Shown here piece after piece: positions 10,868-22,906 of a stretch of 64,000 nt of DNA (positions within the stretch are counted from its first letter, which is position 1; each line of letters begins with the position of its first letter). A program made the translations under genes and the position numbers. The DNA is from Rallus limicola (taxonomy: Eukaryota; Chordata; Aves; Gruiformes; Rallidae): positions 1-64,000 of the forward strand of contig JAKCOZ010000644.1 of the NCBI GenBank assembly GCA_022605955.1, in the 5' to 3' direction. A model generated the notes under the pieces. The model was not told where the DNA came from and made no database searches. It saw nothing but the letters and a program-made list of their open reading frames with translations.

Positions 10868-10938
10868 TGTCCTGTTAGGAGGTTTCAGAAAAGCTATGCT
10901 ATTCAGGCCTAGCTTGTCTGAAACCTCCTAACAGGACA
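10868..10938. repeat. Hairpin insertion 9 (A mismatch, CTATT loop)
   Basis: Left arm CAGAAAAGCTA, loop TGCTATTCAGGCC. The following unit starts ATGCCTTTCAGTCCTAGATTC. Two monomers to the next hairpin. Confidence 0.95.
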
Positions 10939-11310
10939 AGCTATGCCTTTCAGTCCTAGATTCTTTACTTTGGGAGTTATTGCTGGACGTTTAGCATGTT
11001 TTGAACTGCAGTCTGCTAGGGCCGAGAAAAGCACCGTAGGAGGTTCCAGGCATGTTCCCTCTTTGCAGGCAAAGGAAAAGGCTGAGAGCCAAAGTGACAG
11101 GGGCTGCTCGTTTGTCCTGTTAGGAGGTTTCAGACAAGCTATGCCTTTCAGGCCTAGCTTCTTTACTTTGGGAGTTATTGCTGGACGTTTAGCATGTTTT
11201 GAACTGCAGTCTGCTAGGGCTGAGAAAAGCACCGTAGGAGGTTCCAGGCATGTTCCCTCTTTCCAGGCAAAGGAAAAGGCTGAGAGCCAAAGTGACAGGG
11301 TCTGCTCGTG

Positions 11311-11381
11311 TGTCCTGTTAGGAGGTTTCAGAAAAGCTATGCTATTCAGGCCTAGCTTGTCTGAAACCTCCTAACAGGACA
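11311..11381. repeat. Hairpin insertion 10 (A mismatch, CTATT loop)
   Basis: Left arm CAGAAAAGCTA, loop TGCTATTCAGGCC. After the right arm the sequence reads ACCTATGCCTTTCATGCC (AAGCTA changed to AACCTA), a mark shared by nine hairpins (10, 12, 15, 17, 20, 22, 29, 30, 32). The following unit has GACATTTAGC, a lost CpG. Fifteen monomers to the next hairpin. Confidence 0.95.
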
Positions 11382-11781
11382 ACCTATGCCTTTCATGCCT
11401 AGCTTCTTTACTTTGGGAGTTATTGCTGGACATTTAGCATGTTTTGAACTGCAGTCTGCTAGGGCCGAGAAAAGCACCGTAGGAGGTTCCAGGCATGTTC
11501 CCTCTTTCCAGGCAAAGGAAAAGGCTGAGAGCCAAAGTGACAGGGGCTGCTCGTGTGTCCTGTTAGGAGGTTTCAGACAAGCTATGCCTTTCAGGCCTAG
11601 CTTCTTTACTTTGGGAGTTATTGCTGGACGTTTAGCATGTTTTGAACTGCAGTCTGCTAGGGCCGAGAAAAGCACCGTAGGAGGTTCCAGGCATGTTCCC
11701 TCTTTCCAGGCAAAGGAAAAGGCTGAGAGCCAAAGTGACAGGGTCTGCTCGTGTGTCCTGTTAGGAGGTTTCAGACAAGCT

Positions 11782-12969
11782 ATGCCTTTCAGGCCTAGCT
11801 TCTTTACTTTGGCAGTTATTGCTTGACGTTTTGCATGTTTTGAACTGCAGTCTGCTAGGGCCGAGAAAAGCACCGTAGGAGGTTCCAGGCATGTTCCCTC
11901 TTTCCAGGCAAAGGAAAAGGCTGAGAGCCAAAGTGACAGGGGCTGCTCGTGTGTCATGTTAGGAGGTTTCAGACAAGCTATGCCTTTCAGGCCTAGATTC
12001 TTTACTTTGGGAGTTATTGCTGGACGTTTAGCATGTTTTGAACTGCAGTCTGCTAGGGCCGAGAAAAGCACCGTAGGAGGTTCCAGGCATGTTCCCTCTT
12101 TCCAGGCAAAGGAAAAGGCTGAGAGCCAAAGTGACAGGGTCTGCTCGTGTGTCCTGTTAGGAGGTTTCAGACAAGCTATGCCTTTCAGGCCTAGCTTCTT
12201 TACTTTGGGAGTTATTGCTGGACGTTTAGCATGTTTTGAACTGCAGTCTGCTAGGGCCGAGAAAAGCACTGTAGGAGGTTCCAGGCATGTTCCCTCTTTC
12301 CAGGCAAAGGAAAAGGCTGAGAGCCAAAGTGACAGGGTCTGCTGGTTTGTCCTGTTAGGAGGTTTCAGACAAGCTATGCCTTTCAGGCCTAGCTTCTTTA
12401 CTTTGGCAGTTATTGCTTGACGTTTTGCATGTTTTGAACTGCAGTCTGCTAGGGCCGAGAAAAGCACCGTAGGAGGTTCCAGGCATGTTCCCTCTTTCCA
12501 GGCAAAGGAAAAGGCTGAGAGCCAAAGTGACAGGGGCTGCTCGTGTGTCATGTTAGGAGGTTTCAGACAAGCTATGCCTTTCAGGCCTAGATTCTTTACT
12601 TTGGGAGTTATTGCTGGACGTTTAGCATGTTTTGAACTGCAGTCTGCTAGGGCCGAGAAAAGCACCGTAGGAGGTTCCAGGCATGTTCCCTCTTTCCAGG
12701 CAAAGGAAAAGGCTGAGAGCCAAAGTGACAGGGTCTGCTCGTGTGTCCTGTTAGGAGGTTTCAGACAAGCTATGCCTTTCAGGCCTAGCTTCTTTACTTT
12801 GGGAGTTATTGCTGGACGTTTAGCATGTTTTGAACTGCAGTCTGCTAGGGCCGAGAAAAGCACTGTAGGAGGTTCCAGGCATGTTCCCTCTTTCCAGGCA
12901 AAGGAAAAGGCTGAGAGCCAAAGTGACAGGGTCTGCTGGTTTGTCCTGTTAGGAGGTTTCAGACAAGCT
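11782..12969 (+). repeat. Tandem duplication of a three-monomer unit (2 x 594 bp)
   Basis: The trimer of stop-bearing unit, CCTAGATTC unit and CTGGTTTGTCC unit occurs at 11782-12375 and again at 12376-12969. Markers repeat exactly 594 bp apart: GGCAG at 11811 and 12405, TCATGTTAGG at 11954 and 12548. The matching region at 15242-15835 has only one copy, so this duplication is recent and local. Confidence 0.88.
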
Positions 12970-14327
12970 ATGCCTTTCAGGCCTAGCTTCTTTACTTTGG
13001 GAGTTATTGCTGGACGTTTAGCATGTTTTGAACTGCAGTCTGCTAGGGCCGAGAAAAGCACCGTAGGAGGTTCCAGGCATGTTCCCTCTTTCCAGGCAAA
13101 GGAAAAGGCTGAGAGCCAAAGTGACAGAGGCTGCTCATGTGTCCTGTTAGGAGGTTTCAGACAAGCTATGCCTTTCAGGCCTAGCTTCTTTACTTTGGGA
13201 GTTATTGCTGGACGTTTAGCATGTTTTGAACTGCAGTCTGCTAGGGCCGAGAAAAGCACCGTACGAGGTTCCAGGCATGTTCCCTCTTTCCAGGCAAAGG
13301 AAAAGGCTGAGAGCCAAAGTGACAGGGGCTGCTCGTGTGTCCTGTTAGGAGGTTTCAGACAAGCTATGCCTTTCAGGCCTAGCTTCTTTACTTTGGGAGT
13401 TATTGCTGGACGTTTAGCATGTTTTGAACTGCAGTCTGCTAGGGCCGAGAAAAGCACCGTAGGAGGTTCCAGGCATGTTCCCTCTATCCAGGCAAAGGAA
13501 AAGGCTGAGAGCCAAAGTGACAGGGTCTGCTCGTGTGTCCTGTTAGGAGGTTTCAGACAAGCTATGCCTTTCAGGCCTAGCTTCTTTACTTTGGGAGTTA
13601 TTGCTGGACTTTTAGCATGTTTTGAACTGCAGTCTGCTAGGGCCGAGAAAAGCACCGTAGGAGGTTCCAGGCATGTTCCCTCTTTCCAGGCAAAGGAAAA
13701 GGCTGAGAGCCAAAGTGACAGGGTCTGCTCGTGTGTCCTGTTAGGAGGTTTCAGACAAGCTATGCCTTTCAGGCCTAGCTTCTTTACTTTGGGAGTTATT
13801 GCTGGACGTTTAGCATGTTTTGAACTGCAGTCTGCTAGGGCCGAGAAAAGCACCGTAGGAGGTTCCAGGCATGTTCCCTCTTTCCAGGCAAAGGAAAAGG
13901 CTGAGAGCCAAAGTGACAGGGGCTGCTCGTGTGTCCTGTTAGGAGGTTTCAGACAAGCTATGCCTTTCAGGCCTAGCTTCTTTACTTTGGGAGTTATTGC
14001 TGGACGTTTAGCATGTTTTGAACTGCAGTCTGCTAGGGCCGAGAAAAGCACCGTAGGAGGTTCCAGGCATGTTCCCTCTTTCCAGGCAAAGGAAAAGGCT
14101 GAGAGCCAAAGTGACAGGGTCTGTTCGTGCGTCCTGTTAGGAGGTTTCAGACAAGCTATGCCTTTCAGGCCTAGCTTCTTTACTTTGGGAGTTATTGCTG
14201 GACGTTTAGCATGTTTTGAACTGCAGTCTGCTAGGGCTGAGAAAAGCACAGTAGGAGGTTCCAGGCATGTTCCCTCTTTCCAGGCAAAGGAAAAGGCTGA
14301 GAGCCTAAGTGACAGGGTCTGCTCGTG

Positions 14328-14398
14328 TGTCCTGTTAGGAGGTTTCAGAAAAGCTATGCTATTCAGGCCTAGCTTGTCTGAAACCTCCTAACAGGACA
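14328..14398. repeat. Hairpin insertion 11 (A mismatch, CTATT loop)
   Basis: Same as hairpin 9, including the following ATGCCTTTCAGTCCTAGATTC unit. Two monomers to the next hairpin. Confidence 0.95.
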
Positions 14399-14770
14399 AG
14401 CTATGCCTTTCAGTCCTAGATTCTTTACTTTGGGAGTTATTGCTGGACGTTTAGCATGTTTTGAACTGCAGTCTGCTAGGGCCGAGAAAAGCACCGTAGG
14501 AGGTTCCAGGCATGTTCCCTCTTTGCAGGCAAAGGAAAAGGCTGAGAGCCAAAGTGACAGGGGCTGCTCGTTTGTCCTGTTAGGAGGTTTCAGACAAGCT
14601 ATGCCTTTCAGGCCTAGCTTCTTTACTTTGGGAGTTATTGCTGGACGTTTAGCATGTTTTGAACTGCAGTCTGCTAGGGCTGAGAAAAGCACCGTAGGAG
14701 GTTCCAGGCATGTTCCCTCTTTCCAGGCAAAGGAAAAGGCTGAGAGCCAAAGTGACAGGGTCTGCTCGTG

Positions 14771-14841
14771 TGTCCTGTTAGGAGGTTTCAGAAAAGCTAT
14801 GCTATTCAGGCCTAGCTTGTCTGAAACCTCCTAACAGGACA
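14771..14841. repeat. Hairpin insertion 12 (A mismatch, CTATT loop)
   Basis: Same as hairpin 10, with ACCTATGCCTTTCATGCC after the right arm and GACATTTAGC in the next unit. Nine monomers to the next hairpin. Confidence 0.95.
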
Positions 14842-16599
14842 ACCTATGCCTTTCATGCCTAGCTTCTTTACTTTGGGAGTTATTGCTGGACATTTAGCAT
14901 GTTTTGAACTGCAGTCTGCTAGGGCCGAGAAAAGCACCGTAGGAGGTTCCAGGCATGTTCCCTCTTTCCAGGCAAAGGAAAAGGCTGAGAGCCAAAGTGA
15001 CAGGGGCTGCTCGTGTGTCCTGTTAGGAGGTTTCAGACAAGCTATGCCTTTCAGGCCTAGCTTCTTTACTTTGGGAGTTATTGCTGGACGTTTAGCATGT
15101 TTTGAACTGCAGTCTGCTAGGGCCGAGAAAAGCACCGTAGGAGGTTCCAGGCATGTTCCCTCTTTCCAGGCAAAGGAAAAGGCTGAGAGCCAAAGTGACA
15201 GGGTCTGCTCGTGTGTCCTGTTAGGAGGTTTCAGACAAGCTATGCCTTTCAGGCCTAGCTTCTTTACTTTGGCAGTTATTGCTTGACGTTTTGCATGTTT
15301 TGAACTGCAGTCTGCTAGGGCCGAGAAAAGCACCGTAGGAGGTTCCAGGCATGTTCCCTCTTTCCAGGCAAAGGAAAAGGCTGAGAGCCAAAGTGACAGG
15401 GGCTGCTCGTGTGTCATGTTAGGAGGTTTCAGACAAGCTATGCCTTTCAGGCCTAGATTCTTTACTTTGGGAGTTATTGCTGGACGTTTAGCATGTTTTG
15501 AACTGCAGTCTGCTAGGGCCGAGAAAAGCACCGTAGGAGGTTCCAGGCATGTTCCCTCTTTCCAGGCAAAGGAAAAGGCTGAGAGCCAAAGTGACAGGGT
15601 CTGCTCGTGTGTCCTGTTAGGAGGTTTCAGACAAGCTATGCCTTTCAGGCCTAGCTTCTTTACTTTGGGAGTTATTGCTGGACGTTTAGCATGTTTTGAA
15701 CTGCAGTCTGCTAGGGCCGAGAAAAGCACTGTAGGAGGTTCCAGGCATGTTCCCTCTTTCCAGGCAAAGGAAAAGGCTGAGAGCCAAAGTGACAGGGTCT
15801 GCTGGTTTGTCCTGTTAGGAGGTTTCAGACAAGCTATGCCTTTCAGGCCTAGCTTCTTTACTTTGGGAGTTATTGCTGGACGTTTAGCATGTTTTGAACT
15901 GCAGTCTGCTAGGGCCGAGAAAAGCACCGTAGGAGGTTCCAGGCATGTTCCCTCTTTCCAGGCAAAGGAAAAGGCTGAGAGCCAAAGTGACAGGGGCTGC
16001 TCGTGTGTCCTGTTAGGAGGTTTCAGACAAGCTATGCCTTTCAGGCCTAGCTTCTTTACTTTGGGAGTTATTGCTGGACGTTTAGCATGTTTTGAACTGC
16101 AGTCTGCTAGGGCCGAGAAAAGCACCGTAGGAGGTTCCAGGCATGTTCCCTCTTTCCAGGCAAAAGAAAAGGCTGAGAGCCAAAGTGACAGGGGCTGCTC
16201 GTGTGTCCTGTTAGGAGGTTTCAGACAAGCTATGCCTTTCAGGCCTAGCTTCTTTACTTTGGGAGTTATTGCTGGACGTTTAGCATGTTTTGAACTGCAG
16301 TCTGCTAGGGCTGAGAAAAGCACCGTAGGAGGTTCCAGGCATGTTCCCTCTTTCCAGGCAAAGGAAAAGGCTGAGAGCCAAAGTGACAGGGGCTGCTCGT
16401 GTGTCCTCTTAGGAGGTTTCAGACAAGCTATGCCTTTCATGCCTAGCTTCTTTACTTTGGGAGTTATTGCTGGACGTTTAGCATGTTTTGAACTGCAGTC
16501 TGCTAGGGCCGAGAAAAGCACCGTAGGAGGTTCCAGGCATGTTCCCTCTTTCCAGGCAAAGGAAAAGGCTGAGAGCCAAAGTGACAGGGTCTGCTCGTG

Positions 16600-16670
16600 T
16601 GTCCTGTTAGGAGGTTTCAGACAAGCTATGCCTTTCAGGCCTAGCTTGTCTGAAACCTCCTAACAGGACA
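16600..16670. repeat. Hairpin insertion 13 (perfect arms)
   Basis: Perfect arms, common loop; the following unit starts ATTCCTTTCATGCC but has GTAGGAGG rather than the GTACGAGG seen after hairpins 6, 7 and 18. Four monomers to the next hairpin. Confidence 0.95.
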
Positions 16671-17438
16671 AGCTATTCCTTTCATGCCTAGCTTCTTTAC
16701 TTTGGGAGTTATTGCTGGACGTTTAGCATGTTTTGAACTGCAGTCTGCTAGGGCCGAGAAAAGCACCGTAGGAGGTTCCAGGCATGTTCCCTCTTTCCAG
16801 GCAAAGGAAAAGGCTGAGAGCCAAAGTGACAGGGGCTGCTTGTGTGTCCTGTTAGGAGGTTTCAGACAAGCTATGCCTTTCAGGCCTAGCTTCTTTACTT
16901 TGGGAGTTATTGCTGGACGTTTAGCATGTTTTGAACTGCAGTCTGCTAGGGCCGAGAAAAGCAATGTAGGAGGTTCCAGGCATGTTCCCTCTTTCCAGGC
17001 AAAGGAAAAGGCTGAGAGCCAAAGTGACAGGGGCTGCTCGTGTGTCCTGTTAGGAGGTTTCAGACAAGCTATGCCTTTCAGGCCTAGCTTCTTTACTTTT
17101 GGAGTTATTGCTGGACGTTTAGCATGTTTTGAACTGCAGTCTGCTAGGGCCGAGAAAAGCACCGTAGGAGGTTCCAGGCATGTTCCCTCTTTCCAAGCAA
17201 AGGAAAAGGCTGAGAGCCAAAGTGACAGGGTCTGCTTGTGTGCCCTGTTAGGAAGTTTCAGACAAGCTATGCCATTCAGTCCTAGCTTCTTTACTTTGGG
17301 AGTTATTGCTGGACGTTTAGCATGTTTTGAACTGCAGTCTGCTAGGGCTGAGAAAAGCACCGTAGGAGGTTCCAGGCATGTTCCCTCTTTCCAGGCAAAG
17401 GAAAAGGCTGAGAGCCTAAGTGACAGGGTCTGCTCGTG

Positions 17439-17509
17439 TGTCCTGTTAGGAGGTTTCAGAAAAGCTATGCTATTCAGGCCTAGCTTGTCTGAAACCTCCT
17501 AACAGGACA
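17439..17509. repeat. Hairpin insertion 14 (A mismatch, CTATT loop)
   Basis: Left arm CAGAAAAGCTA, loop TGCTATTCAGGCC. The following unit starts ATGCCTTTCAGTCCTAGCTTC. Two monomers to the next hairpin. Confidence 0.95.
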
Positions 17510-17881
17510 AGCTATGCCTTTCAGTCCTAGCTTCTTTACTTTGGGAGTTATTGCTGGACGTTTAGCATGTTTTGAACTGCAGTCTGCTAGGGCCGAGAAA
17601 AGCACCGTAGGAGGTTCCAGGCATGTTCCCTCTTTGCAGGCAAAGGAAAAGGCTGAGAGCCAAAGTGACAGGGGCTGCTCGTTTGTCCTGTTAGGAGGTT
17701 TCAGACAAGCTATGCCTTTCAGGCCTAGCTTCTTTACTTTGGGAGTTATTGCTGGACGTTTAGCATGTTTTGAACTGCAGTCTGCTAGGGCTGAGAAAAG
17801 CACCGTAGGAGGTTCCAGGCATGTTCCCTCTTTCCAGGCAAAGGAAAAGGCTGAGAGCCAAAGTGACAGGGTCTGCTCGTG

Positions 17882-17952
17882 TGTCCTGTTAGGAGGTTTC
17901 AGAAAAGCTATGCTATTCAGGCCTAGCTTGTCTGAAACCTCCTAACAGGACA
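17882..17952. repeat. Hairpin insertion 15 (A mismatch, CTATT loop)
   Basis: Same as hairpin 10, with ACCTATGCCTTTCATGCC following. It opens the longest hairpin-free run of the window: 41 monomers to hairpin 16. Confidence 0.95.
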
Positions 17953-19936
17953 ACCTATGCCTTTCATGCCTAGCTTCTTTACTTTGGGAGTTATTGCTGG
18001 ACATTTAGCATGTTTTGAACTGCAGTCTGCTAGGGCCGAGAAAAGCACCGTAGGAGGTTCCAGGCATGTTCCCTCTTTCCAGGCAAAGGAAAAGGCTGAG
18101 AGCCAAAGTGACAGGGGCTGCTCGTGTGTCCTGTTAGGAGGTTTCAGACAAGCTATGCCTTTCAGGCCTAGCTTCTTTACTTTGGGAGTTATTGCTGGAC
18201 GTTTAGCATGTTTTGAACTGCAGTCTGCTAGGGCCGAGAAAAGCACCGTAGGAGGTTCCAGGCATGTTCCCTCTTTCCAGGCAAAGGAAAAGGCTGAGAG
18301 CCAAAGTGACAGGGTCTGCTCGTGTGTCCTGTTAGGAGGTTTCAGACAAGCTATGCCTTTCAGGCCTAGCTTCTTTACTTTGGCAGTTATTGCTTGACGT
18401 TTTGCATGTTTTGAACTGCAGTCTGCTAGGGCCGAGAAAAGCACCGTAGGAGGTTCCAGGCATGTTCCCTCTTTCCAGGCAAAGGAAAAGGCTGAGAGCC
18501 AAAGTGACAGGGTCTGCTCGTGTGTCCTGTTAGGAGGTTTCAGACAAGCTATGCCTTTCATGCCTAGCTTCTTTACTTTGGGAGTTATTGCTGGACGTTT
18601 AGCATGTTTTGAACTGCAGTCTGCTAGGGCCGAGAAAAGCACCGTAGGAGGTTCCAGGCATGTTCCCTCTTTCCAGGCAAAGGAAAAGGCTGAGAGCCAA
18701 AGTGACAGGGTCTGCTCGTGTGTCCTGTTAGGAGGTTTCAGACAAGCTATGCCTTTCAGGCCTAGCTTCTTTACTTTGGGAGTTATTGCTGGACGTTTAG
18801 CATGTTTTGAACTGCAGTCTGCTAGGGCCGAGAAAAGCACTGTAGGAGGTTCCAGGCATGTTCCCTCTTTCCAGGCAAAGGAAAAGGCTGAGAGCCAAAG
18901 TGACAGGGTCTGCTGGTTTGTCCTGTTAGGAGGTTTCAGACAAGCTATGCCTTTCAGGCCTAGCTTCTTTACTTTGGGAGTTATTGCTGGACGTTTAGCA
19001 TGTTTTGAACTGCAGTCTGCTAGGGCCGAGAAAAGCACCGTAGGAGGTTCCAGGCATGTTCCCTCTTTCCAGGCAAAGGAAAAGGTTTAGAGCCAAAGTG
19101 ACAGAGGCTGCTCATGTGTCCTGTTAGGAGGTTTCAGACAAGCTATGCCTTTCAGGCCTAGCTTCTTTACTTTGGGAGTTATTGCTGGACGTTTAGCATG
19201 TTTTGAACTGCAGTCTGCTAGGGCCGAGAAAAGCACCGTACGAGGTTCCAGGCATGTTCCCTCTTTCCAGGCAAAGGAAAAGGCTGAGAGCCAAAGTGAC
19301 AGGGGCTGCTCGTGTGTCCTGTTAGGAGGTTTCAGACAAGCTATGCCTTTCAGGCCTAGCTTCTTTACTTTGGGAGTTATTGCTGGACGTTTAGCATGTT
19401 TTGAACTGCAGTCTGCTAGGGCCGAGAAAAGCACCGTAGGAGGTTCCAGGCATGTTCCCTCTATCCAGGCAAAGGAAAAGGCTGAGAGCCAAAGTGACAG
19501 GGTCTGCTCGTGTGTCCTGTTAGGAGGTTTCAGACAAGCTATGCCTTTCAGGCCTAGCTTCTTTACTTTGGGAGTTATTGCTGGACTTTTAGCATGTTTT
19601 GAACTGCAGTCTGCTAGGGCCGAGAAAAGCACCGTAGGAGGTTCCAGGCATGTTCCCTCTTTCCAGGCAAAGGAAAAGGCTGAGAGCCAAAGTGACAGGG
19701 TCTGCTCGTGTGTCCTGTTAGGAGGTTTCAGACAAGCTATGCCTTTCAGGCCTAGCTTCTTTACTTTGGGAGTTATTGCTGGACGTTTAGCATGTTTTGA
19801 ACTGCAGTCTGCTAGGGCCGAGAAAAGCACCGTAGGAGGTTCCAGGCATGTTCCCTCTTTCCAGGCAAAGGAAAAGGCTGAGAGCCAAAGTGACAGGGGC
19901 TGCTCGTGTGTCCTGTTAGGAGGTTTCAGACAAGCT

Positions 19937-21520
19937 ATGCCTTTCAGGCCTAGCTTCTTTACTTTGGGAGTTATTGCTGGACGTTTAGCATGTTTTGAAC
20001 TGCAGTCTGCTAGGGCCGAGAAAAGCACCGTAGGAGGTTCCAGGCATGTTCCCTCTTTCCAGGCAAAAGAAAAGGCTGAGAGCCAAAGTGACAGGGGCTG
20101 CTCGTGTGTCCTGTTAGGAGGTTTCAGACAAGCTATGCCTTTCAGGCCTAGCTTCTTTACTTTGGGAGTTATTGCTGGACGTTTAGCATGTTTTGAACTG
20201 CAGTCTGCTAGGGCTGAGAAAAGCACCGTAGGAGGTTCCAGGCATGTTCCCTCTTTCCAGGCAAAGGAAAAGGCTGAGAGCCAAAGTGACAGGGGCTGCT
20301 CGTGTGTCCTCTTAGGAGGTTTCAGACAAGCTATGCCTTTCATGCCTAGCTTCTTTACTTTGGGAGTTATTGCTGGACGTTTAGCATGTTTTGAACTGCA
20401 GTCTGCTAGGGCCGAGAAAAGCACCGTAGGAGGTTCCAGGCATGTTCCCTCTTTCCAGGCAAAGGAAAAGGCTGAGAGCCAAAGTGACAGGGTCTGCTCG
20501 TGTGTCCTGTTAGGAGGTTTCAGACAAGCTATGCCTTTCAGGCCTAGCTTCTTTACTTTGGGAGTTATTGCTGGACGTTTAGCATGTTTTGAACTGCAGT
20601 CTGCTAGGGCCGAGAAAAGCACCGTAGGAGGTTCCAGGCATGTTCCCTCTTTCCAGGCAAAGGAAAAGGCTGAGAGCCAAAGTGACAGGGTCTGCTCGTG
20701 TGTCCTGTTAGGAGGTTTCAGACAAGCTATGCCTTTCAGGCCTAGCTTCTTTACTTTGGGAGTTATTGCTGGACGTTTAGCATGTTTTGAACTGCAGTCT
20801 GCTAGGGCCGAGAAAAGCACCGTAGGAGGTTCCAGGCATGTTCCCTCTTTCCAGGCAAAGGAAAAGGCTGAGAGCCAAAGTGACAGGGTCTGCTTGTGTG
20901 TCCTGTTAGGAGGTTTCAGACAAGCTATGCCTTTCAGGCCTAGCTTCTTTACTTTGGGAGTTATTGCTGGACGTTTAGCATGTTTTGAACTGCAGTCTGC
21001 TAGGGCCGAGAAAAGCACCGTAGGAGGTTCCAGGCATGTTCCCTCTTTCCAGGCAAAGGAAAAGGCTGAGAGCCAAAGTGACAGGGTCTGCTTGTGTGTC
21101 CTGTTAGGAGGTTTCAGACAAGCTATGCCTTTCATGCCTAGCTTCTTTACTTTGGGAGTTATTGCTGGACGTTTAGCATGTTTTGAGCTGCAGTTTGCTA
21201 GGGCCGAGAAAAGCACCGTAGGAGGTTCCAGGCATGTTCCCTCTTTCCAGGCAAAGGAAAAGGCTGAGAGCCAAAGTGACAGGGTCTGCTCGTGTGTCCT
21301 GTTAGGAGGTTTCAGACAAGCTATGCCTTTCAGGCCTAGCTTCTTTACTTTGGGAGTTATTGCTGGACGTTTAGCATGTTTTGAACTGCAGTCTGCTAGG
21401 GCCGAGAAAAGCACCGTAGGAGGTTCCAGGCATGTTCCCTCTTTCCAGGCAAAGGAAAAGGCTGAGAGCCAAAGTGACAGGGGCTGCTCGTGTGTCCTGT
21501 TAGGAGGTTTCAGACAAGCT
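19937..21520 (+). repeat. Eight-monomer higher-order repeat, copy 1 (1584 bp)
   Basis: Ordered markers define the unit: GGCAAAAGAAAA (20061), GGGCTGAG, CCTCTTAGG with TTCATGCC, two CTGCTTGTGT units, then GAGCTGCAGTTTGC (21185). The next copies start at 21521 and 22907. Block edges were set to the monomer register and may be off by a unit. Confidence 0.85.
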
Positions 21521-22906
21521 ATGCCTTTCAGGCCTAGCTTCTTTACTTTGGGAGTTATTGCTGGACGTTTAGCATGTTTTGAACTGCAGTCTGCTAGGGC
21601 CGAGAAAAGCACCGTAGGAGGTTCCAGGCATGTTCCCTCTTTCCAGGCAAAAGAAAAGGCTGAGAGCCAAAGTGACAGGGGCTGCTCGTGTGTCCTGTTA
21701 GGAGGTTTCAGACAAGCTATGCCTTTCAGGCCTAGCTTCTTTACTTTGGGAGTTATTGCTGGACGTTTAGCATGTTTTGAACTGCAGTCTGCTAGGGCTG
21801 AGAAAAGCACCGTAGGAGGTTCCAGGCATGTTCCCTCTTTCCAGGCAAAGGAAAAGGCTGAGAGCCAAAGTGACAGGGTCTGCTCGTGTGTCCTGTTAGG
21901 AGGTTTCAGACAAGCTATGCCTTTCAGGCCTAGCTTCTTTACTTTGGGAGTTATTGCTGGACGTTTAGCATGTTTTGAACTGCAGTCTGCTAGGGCCGAG
22001 AAAAGCACCGTAGGAGGTTCCAGGCATGTTCCCTCTTTCCAGGCAAAGGAAAAGGCTGAGAGCCAAAGTGACAGGGTCTGCTCGTGTGTCCTGTTAGGAG
22101 GTTTCAGACAAGCTATGCCTTTCAGGCCTAGCTTCTTTACTTTGGGAGTTATTGCTGGACGTTTAGCATGTTTTGAACTGCAGTCTGCTAGGGCCGAGAA
22201 AAGCACCGTAGGAGGTTCCAGGCATGTTCCCTCTTTCCAGGCAAAGGAAAAGGCTGAGAGCCAAAGTGACAGGGTCTGCTTGTGTGTCCTGTTAGGAGGT
22301 TTCAGACAAGCTATGCCTTTCAGGCCTAGCTTCTTTACTTTGGGAGTTATTGCTGGACGTTTAGCATGTTTTGAACTGCAGTCTGCTAGGGCCGAGAAAA
22401 GCACCGTAGGAGGTTCCAGGCATGTTCCCTCTTTCCAGGCAAAGGAAAAGGCTGAGAGCCAAAGTGACAGGGTCTGCTTGTGTGTCCTGTTAGGAGGTTT
22501 CAGACAAGCTATGCCTTTCATGCCTAGCTTCTTTACTTTGGGAGTTATTGCTGGACGTTTAGCATGTTTTGAGCTGCAGTTTGCTAGGGCCGAGAAAAGC
22601 ACCGTAGGAGGTTCCAGGCATGTTCCCTCTTTCCAGGCAAAGGAAAAGGCTGAGAGCCAAAGTGACAGGGTCTGCTCGTGTGTCCTGTTAGGAGGTTTCA
22701 GACAAGCTATGCCTTTCAGGCCTAGCTTCTTTACTTTGGGAGTTATTGCTGGACGTTTAGCATGTTTTGAACTGCAGTCTGCTAGGGCCGAGAAAAGCAC
22801 CGTAGGAGGTTCCAGGCATGTTCCCTCTTTCCAGGCAAAGGAAAAGGCTGAGAGCCAAAGTGACAGGGGCTGCTCGTGTGTCCTGTTAGGAGGTTTCAGA
22901 CAAGCT
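21521..22906 (+). repeat. Higher-order repeat, copy 2 (seven monomers, 1386 bp)
   Basis: Markers as in copy 1: GGCAAAAGAAAA at 21645 and GAGCTGCAGTTTGC at 22571. The CCTCTTAGG/TTCATGCC monomer is missing, so this copy is exactly one monomer (198 bp) shorter. Confidence 0.85.

Larger units (their letters stand above)
9633..11381 (+). repeat. Hairpin-rich block, copy 1
   Basis: Hairpins 8, 9 and 10 with six and two monomers between them. Ordered markers are GCAATGTAGG at 9994, a TTTACTTTTGGAG unit, and TTAGGAAGTTTC at 10284. The same order recurs at 16600-17952 and 28913-30661. A partial relative with TTAGGAAGTTTC at 35001 lies before hairpin 21. Confidence 0.88.
10868..14327 (+). repeat. Tandem duplicated block, copy 1 (3460 bp)
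   Basis: From hairpin 9 to hairpin 11. The first part, through about 11826, reads the same as the sequence 3460 bp downstream: both two-monomer hairpin doublets and the units after them match in every variant I checked. The copies then diverge in length: 17 monomers here, 11 in the next. Confidence 0.87.
14328..16599 (+). repeat. Tandem duplicated block, copy 2
   Basis: The second copy of the block starting at 10868, at an offset of 3460 bp. It keeps the hairpin doublet, the GACATTTAGC unit, the stop-bearing unit (15271) and the CTGGTTTGTCC unit. It lacks the trimer duplication and the units that follow in copy 1, passing instead to units with GCAAAAGAAAAGG (16161) and CCTCTTAGG. Confidence 0.85.
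16600..17952 (+). repeat. Hairpin-rich block, copy 2 (two monomers shorter)
   Basis: Hairpins 13, 14 and 15 with four and two monomers between them. Markers GCAATGTAGG (16961) and TTAGGAAGTTTC (17250) are in the same order as in copy 1. Copies 1 and 3 have six monomers in the first interval, so this copy has lost exactly two units (396 bp), as expected for unequal exchange within the repeat. Confidence 0.87.
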
